From contig NC_081841.1 of the NCBI RefSeq assembly GCF_963259705.1, positions 119,297,033-119,361,032 on the forward strand: a stretch of DNA of 64,000 bases. Reading direction: 5' to 3'. This stretch comes from Myotis daubentonii. Lineage: Eukaryota; Chordata; Mammalia; Chiroptera; Vespertilionidae. Position numbers and translations under genes: made by a program. This document shows, piece after piece, positions 61,640-64,000 of this stretch. A model generated the notes under the pieces. The model was given only the letters and a program-made list of their open reading frames with translations, had not been told where the DNA came from and did not search any database. Each line of letters starts with the position of its first letter. Within the stretch, counting starts at the first letter, position 1.

Positions 61640-63931
61640 GATAATATTAACACATCCCGCTATTTTAAGTGCGTTTCCACAAAAATGTCATTTCAAACAG
61701 GAAGAATTCCTGTTTATAGAGCTCAGAAGTTGTGTATAAAGCTTTTAAATGAGGAGTCTACTGTTTATGTTTAACATTGAGACTTGATTGGCCAGGCGTT
61801 TTTTGACTGAGACAGTTTATACTGTGAAAGTTCTAGTATATACTTCTTAGGAAACTGTAAAAATGTGGTAAAACTCTTAAAATACACAATTATCTTTCAA
61901 GGAAATGATTATGAACTTGTGAAAAACTGTTGAAACACGAGTAAATAGAATCTAAATAAGTTTAATGCCGAATTCAATTACCCAGATTACAGGTATAAAG
62001 CTCTGAAGTGTCGAGAATTCTGATAATATTAACAACACCGGGTATTTTATGTGGCGTTATGACAAAAATGTCATTTCAAACAGGAAGAATTCCTGTTTAA
62101 AGAACTCAGAACTTGTGTTTAAAGCTTTTAAATGAGGAGAATACTGTTAATGTTTACAATTGAGGTTGAATAGGCGTGGCGTTTTTTGACTGAAACAGTT
62201 TATATCCTGAAGGTTCTAGTATATACTCTGAAGGAAAACGTCAAATTGTGGTAAAACTCTTAGAATACACAATTGAATTCCCGGGAAATGAATATGAACG
62301 TGTAAGAAGCAGTTGAAACACAAGTAAATAGAATGTAACTACATTTAGTGCTGAGTTCAATTACTGAGATTAGAGGTAGAAAGCTGTGAAATGACGAGAA
62401 TTCTGATAATATTAACTACTCCGGCTATTTTAAGTGGCGTTTTCACAAAAATGTCATTTCAAACAGGAAGAATTCCTGTTTATAGAGCTCAGAAGTTGTG
62501 TATAAAGCTTTTAAATGAGGAGTCTACTGTTTATGTTTAACATTGAGACTTAATTGGCCTGGCGTTTTTTGACTGAAACAGTTTTTATCCTGAAGGTTCT
62601 AGAATATACTCCTAAGAAAAATGTCAAATAGTGGTAAAACTCTTAAAATACACAATTATATTCGAGGGAAATGAATATGAACTTGTAAAAAACAGTTGAA
62701 ACACGAGTAAATAGAGTCTAACTCCATTTAATGCCGAGTTCATTTACCTAGACTACAGGTAGAAAGCTCTGAAATGACGCGAATTCTGATAATATTAACA
62801 ACTCCGGCTATTTTAAGTGGCGTTTTCACAAAAATGTCATTTCCAACAGGAAGAATTCCTGTTTATAGAGCTCAGAGGTTCTGTATAAAGCTTTCAAATG
62901 AGGAGTGTACTGTTTATGTTTAACATTGAGACTTATTGGCGTGCCGTTTTTTGACAGAAACAGTTTACATCCTGAAAGTTCTAGTATACACTTCTAAGAA
63001 ATATGTCAAATTGTGGTAAAACTCTTAAAATACACAATTATATTGCCGTGAAATGAATATGAACGTGTAAGAAGCAGTAGAAACACAAGTAAATAGAATC
63101 TAACTACATTTACTGCCGAGTTCAATTACCGAGATTACAGGTAGAAAGCTATGATATGACGCGAATTCTGATACTATTAACGACACAGGACATTTTATGT
63201 GGCGTTTTCACAAAAATGTCATTTCCAACAGGAAGAATTCCTGTTTATAGAGCTCAGAAGTTCTGTATAAAGCTTTCAAATGAGGAGTGTACTGTTTATG
63301 TTTAACATTGAGAATTAATTGGCGTGCCGTTTTTTGACAGAAACAGTTTACATCCTGAAGGTTCTAGTATACACTTCTAAGAAATATGTCAAATTGTGGT
63401 AAAACTCTTAAAATACACAATTATATTGCCGTGAAATGAATATGAACGTGTAAGAAGCAGTAGAAACACAAGTAAATAGAATCTAACTACATTTACTGCC
63501 GAGTTCAATTACCGAGATTACAGGTAGAAAGCTATGAAATGACGCGAATTCTGATAATATTAACGACACCGGACATTTTATGTGGCGTTTCACAAAAATG
63601 TCATTTCAAACAGGAAGAATTCCTGTTTATAGAACTCAGAACTTTTGTTCAAAGCTTAAATGAGGAGAATACGGTTAATGTTTACAATTGAGGGTGAATT
63701 GGCATGGCGTTTTTTGACTGAAACCGTTTATATCCTGAAGGTTCTAGTATACACTTCTAAGGAAAACGTCAAATTGTGGTAAAACTCTTAAAATACACAA
63801 TTATATTCCCAGAAAATGAATATGAACGTGTAAGAAGCAGTTGAAACACAAGTAAATAGAATCTAACTACATTTAGTGCTGAGTTCAATTACTGACATTA
63901 GAGGTAGAAAGCTCTGAAATGACGAGATTCT
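61640..63931 (+). repeat. Right-flank HOR unit 4, 6 monomers, 2,292 bp
   Basis: Monomers start at 61640, 62022, 62405, 62788, 63170 and 63553. The first is the CACATCCCGC-headed monomer with D tail (GACTTGATTGG, GACTGAGACAG), as at 58964. One base is lost in ACTTATTGGCG near 62935, and another in GGCGTTTCAC near 63585, so the last monomer is 379 bp, the shortest seen. It ends with the ordinary G tail CGAGATTCTG, so the array returns to the left-hand style at this point. Confidence 0.84.
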
Positions 63932-64000
63932 GATAATATTAACAGCTCCCGCTATTTTAAGTGGCGTTTCCACAAAAATGTCATTTCAAACAGGAAGAAT
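63932..64000 (+). repeat. Partial D/H-type monomer at the right edge
   Basis: The first 69 bases of a monomer are present, with an AGCTCCCGC head (AACTCCCGC elsewhere), GGCGTTTCCAC and the left arm of the dyad. The array clearly continues beyond the window. D and H cannot be separated in this stretch, but the preceding G tail predicts H. Confidence 0.85.

Larger units (their letters stand above)
1..64000 (+). repeat. Satellite DNA array, ~383-bp monomers in higher-order repeats
   Basis: The start motif GATAATATTAAC, or a one-base variant such as GATACTATTAAC or GATATTATTAAC, recurs every 383 bases from 35 to 63932, giving 167 full monomers. Individual spacings range only from 379 to 384. All copies are head to tail on the same strand, with no inverted block and no unrelated insertion. 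Shared landmarks in each monomer, in order, are the start motif, a conserved box with a short dyad, AAGCTT or a near match, a T6 tract in GTTTTTTGA, the stretch GTGGTAAAACTCTTA, and GAAACAC followed by AGTAAAT. Different monomer types differ at many positions, whereas same-type monomers in neighbouring units are nearly identical; this is the definition of a higher-order repeat. Such arrays are known mainly from eukaryotic centromeres and pericentromeres. That role, and the strand label, are inference and convention respectively. I do not recognise the satellite family or host. Confidence 0.97.

Noticed and set aside
1..64000. CRISPR array or bacterial repeat locus
   Set aside because: The repeats are 383 bp and contiguous, with no short-repeat and unique-spacer pattern and no cas-like genes.
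1..64000. CENP-B box (nTTCGnnnnAnnCGGGn) in the monomers
   Set aside because: CCCGGG and CCGGG occur in A and E, but TTCG is not found at the required distance on either strand in the monomers I read.
1..64000. Tandem rDNA, histone or other gene repeats
   Set aside because: The unit is too short and AT-rich, with no conserved rRNA stretches, tRNA cloverleaf or long ORF.
1..64000. Transposable element or LTR remnants between units
   Set aside because: All unit joins are monomer-to-monomer. I found no foreign sequence, target-site duplication or poly-A tail between monomers.

Overview
The whole window is one uninterrupted head-to-tail satellite DNA array. The monomer is about 383 bp, roughly one third G+C by eye, and every copy lies in the same orientation. 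Using GATAATATTAAC (or a one-base variant) as the monomer start, I count 167 complete monomers between 35 and 63931, plus partial monomers at both ends. I see no gene, RNA gene, transposon, microsatellite run, telomere repeat or assembly gap. The open reading frames of 61-93 codons are by-products of the repeat. This organisation is typical of centromeric or pericentromeric heterochromatin of a eukaryote; the species cannot be told from the sequence.

The monomers fall into distinguishable types, here called A to H, recognised by the bases after the start motif and by downstream markers. They are arranged in higher-order repeats (HORs). The fullest arrangement is an eight-monomer unit A-B-C-D-E-F-G-H of 3,061 bp (42512-51694, counted there from B). 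The other unit types read as shorter relatives joined through hybrid monomers: a 7-mer A-B-C-D-E-F-(G/H) of 2,680 bp, a 6-mer A-B-(C/E)-F-G-H of 2,295 bp, a 4-mer A-B-C-D of 1,531 bp, and a second 4-mer (H/A)-B-(C/F)-G of 1,529 bp.

Layout: 1-417 end of a 7-mer; 418-2712 6-mer; 2713-4243 4-mer; 4244-6923 7-mer; 6924-25295 twelve 4-mers of exactly 1,531 bp each; 25296-30655 two 7-mers; 30656-35245 two 6-mers; 35246-38305 a modified 8-monomer block; 38306-41363 two 1,529-bp 4-mers; 41364-42511 three linking monomers; 42512-51694 three 8-mers; 51695-53609 five mostly rearranged monomers; 53610-63931 four more diverged units of 7, 6, 8 and 6 monomers; 63932-64000 partial monomer.

The young, homogeneous 4-mer block lies between longer HOR forms on both sides, and variation rises toward the right end. 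This fits a layered expansion, with new short HORs amplifying inside older, longer ones. Nearly every monomer keeps a perfect or near-perfect dyad (AAACAGGAA and TTCCTGTTT, 3 bases apart) inside a conserved box. Several unit-changing junctions map to this box or to the start motif. All statements of identity are by eye; no alignment or database search was possible.
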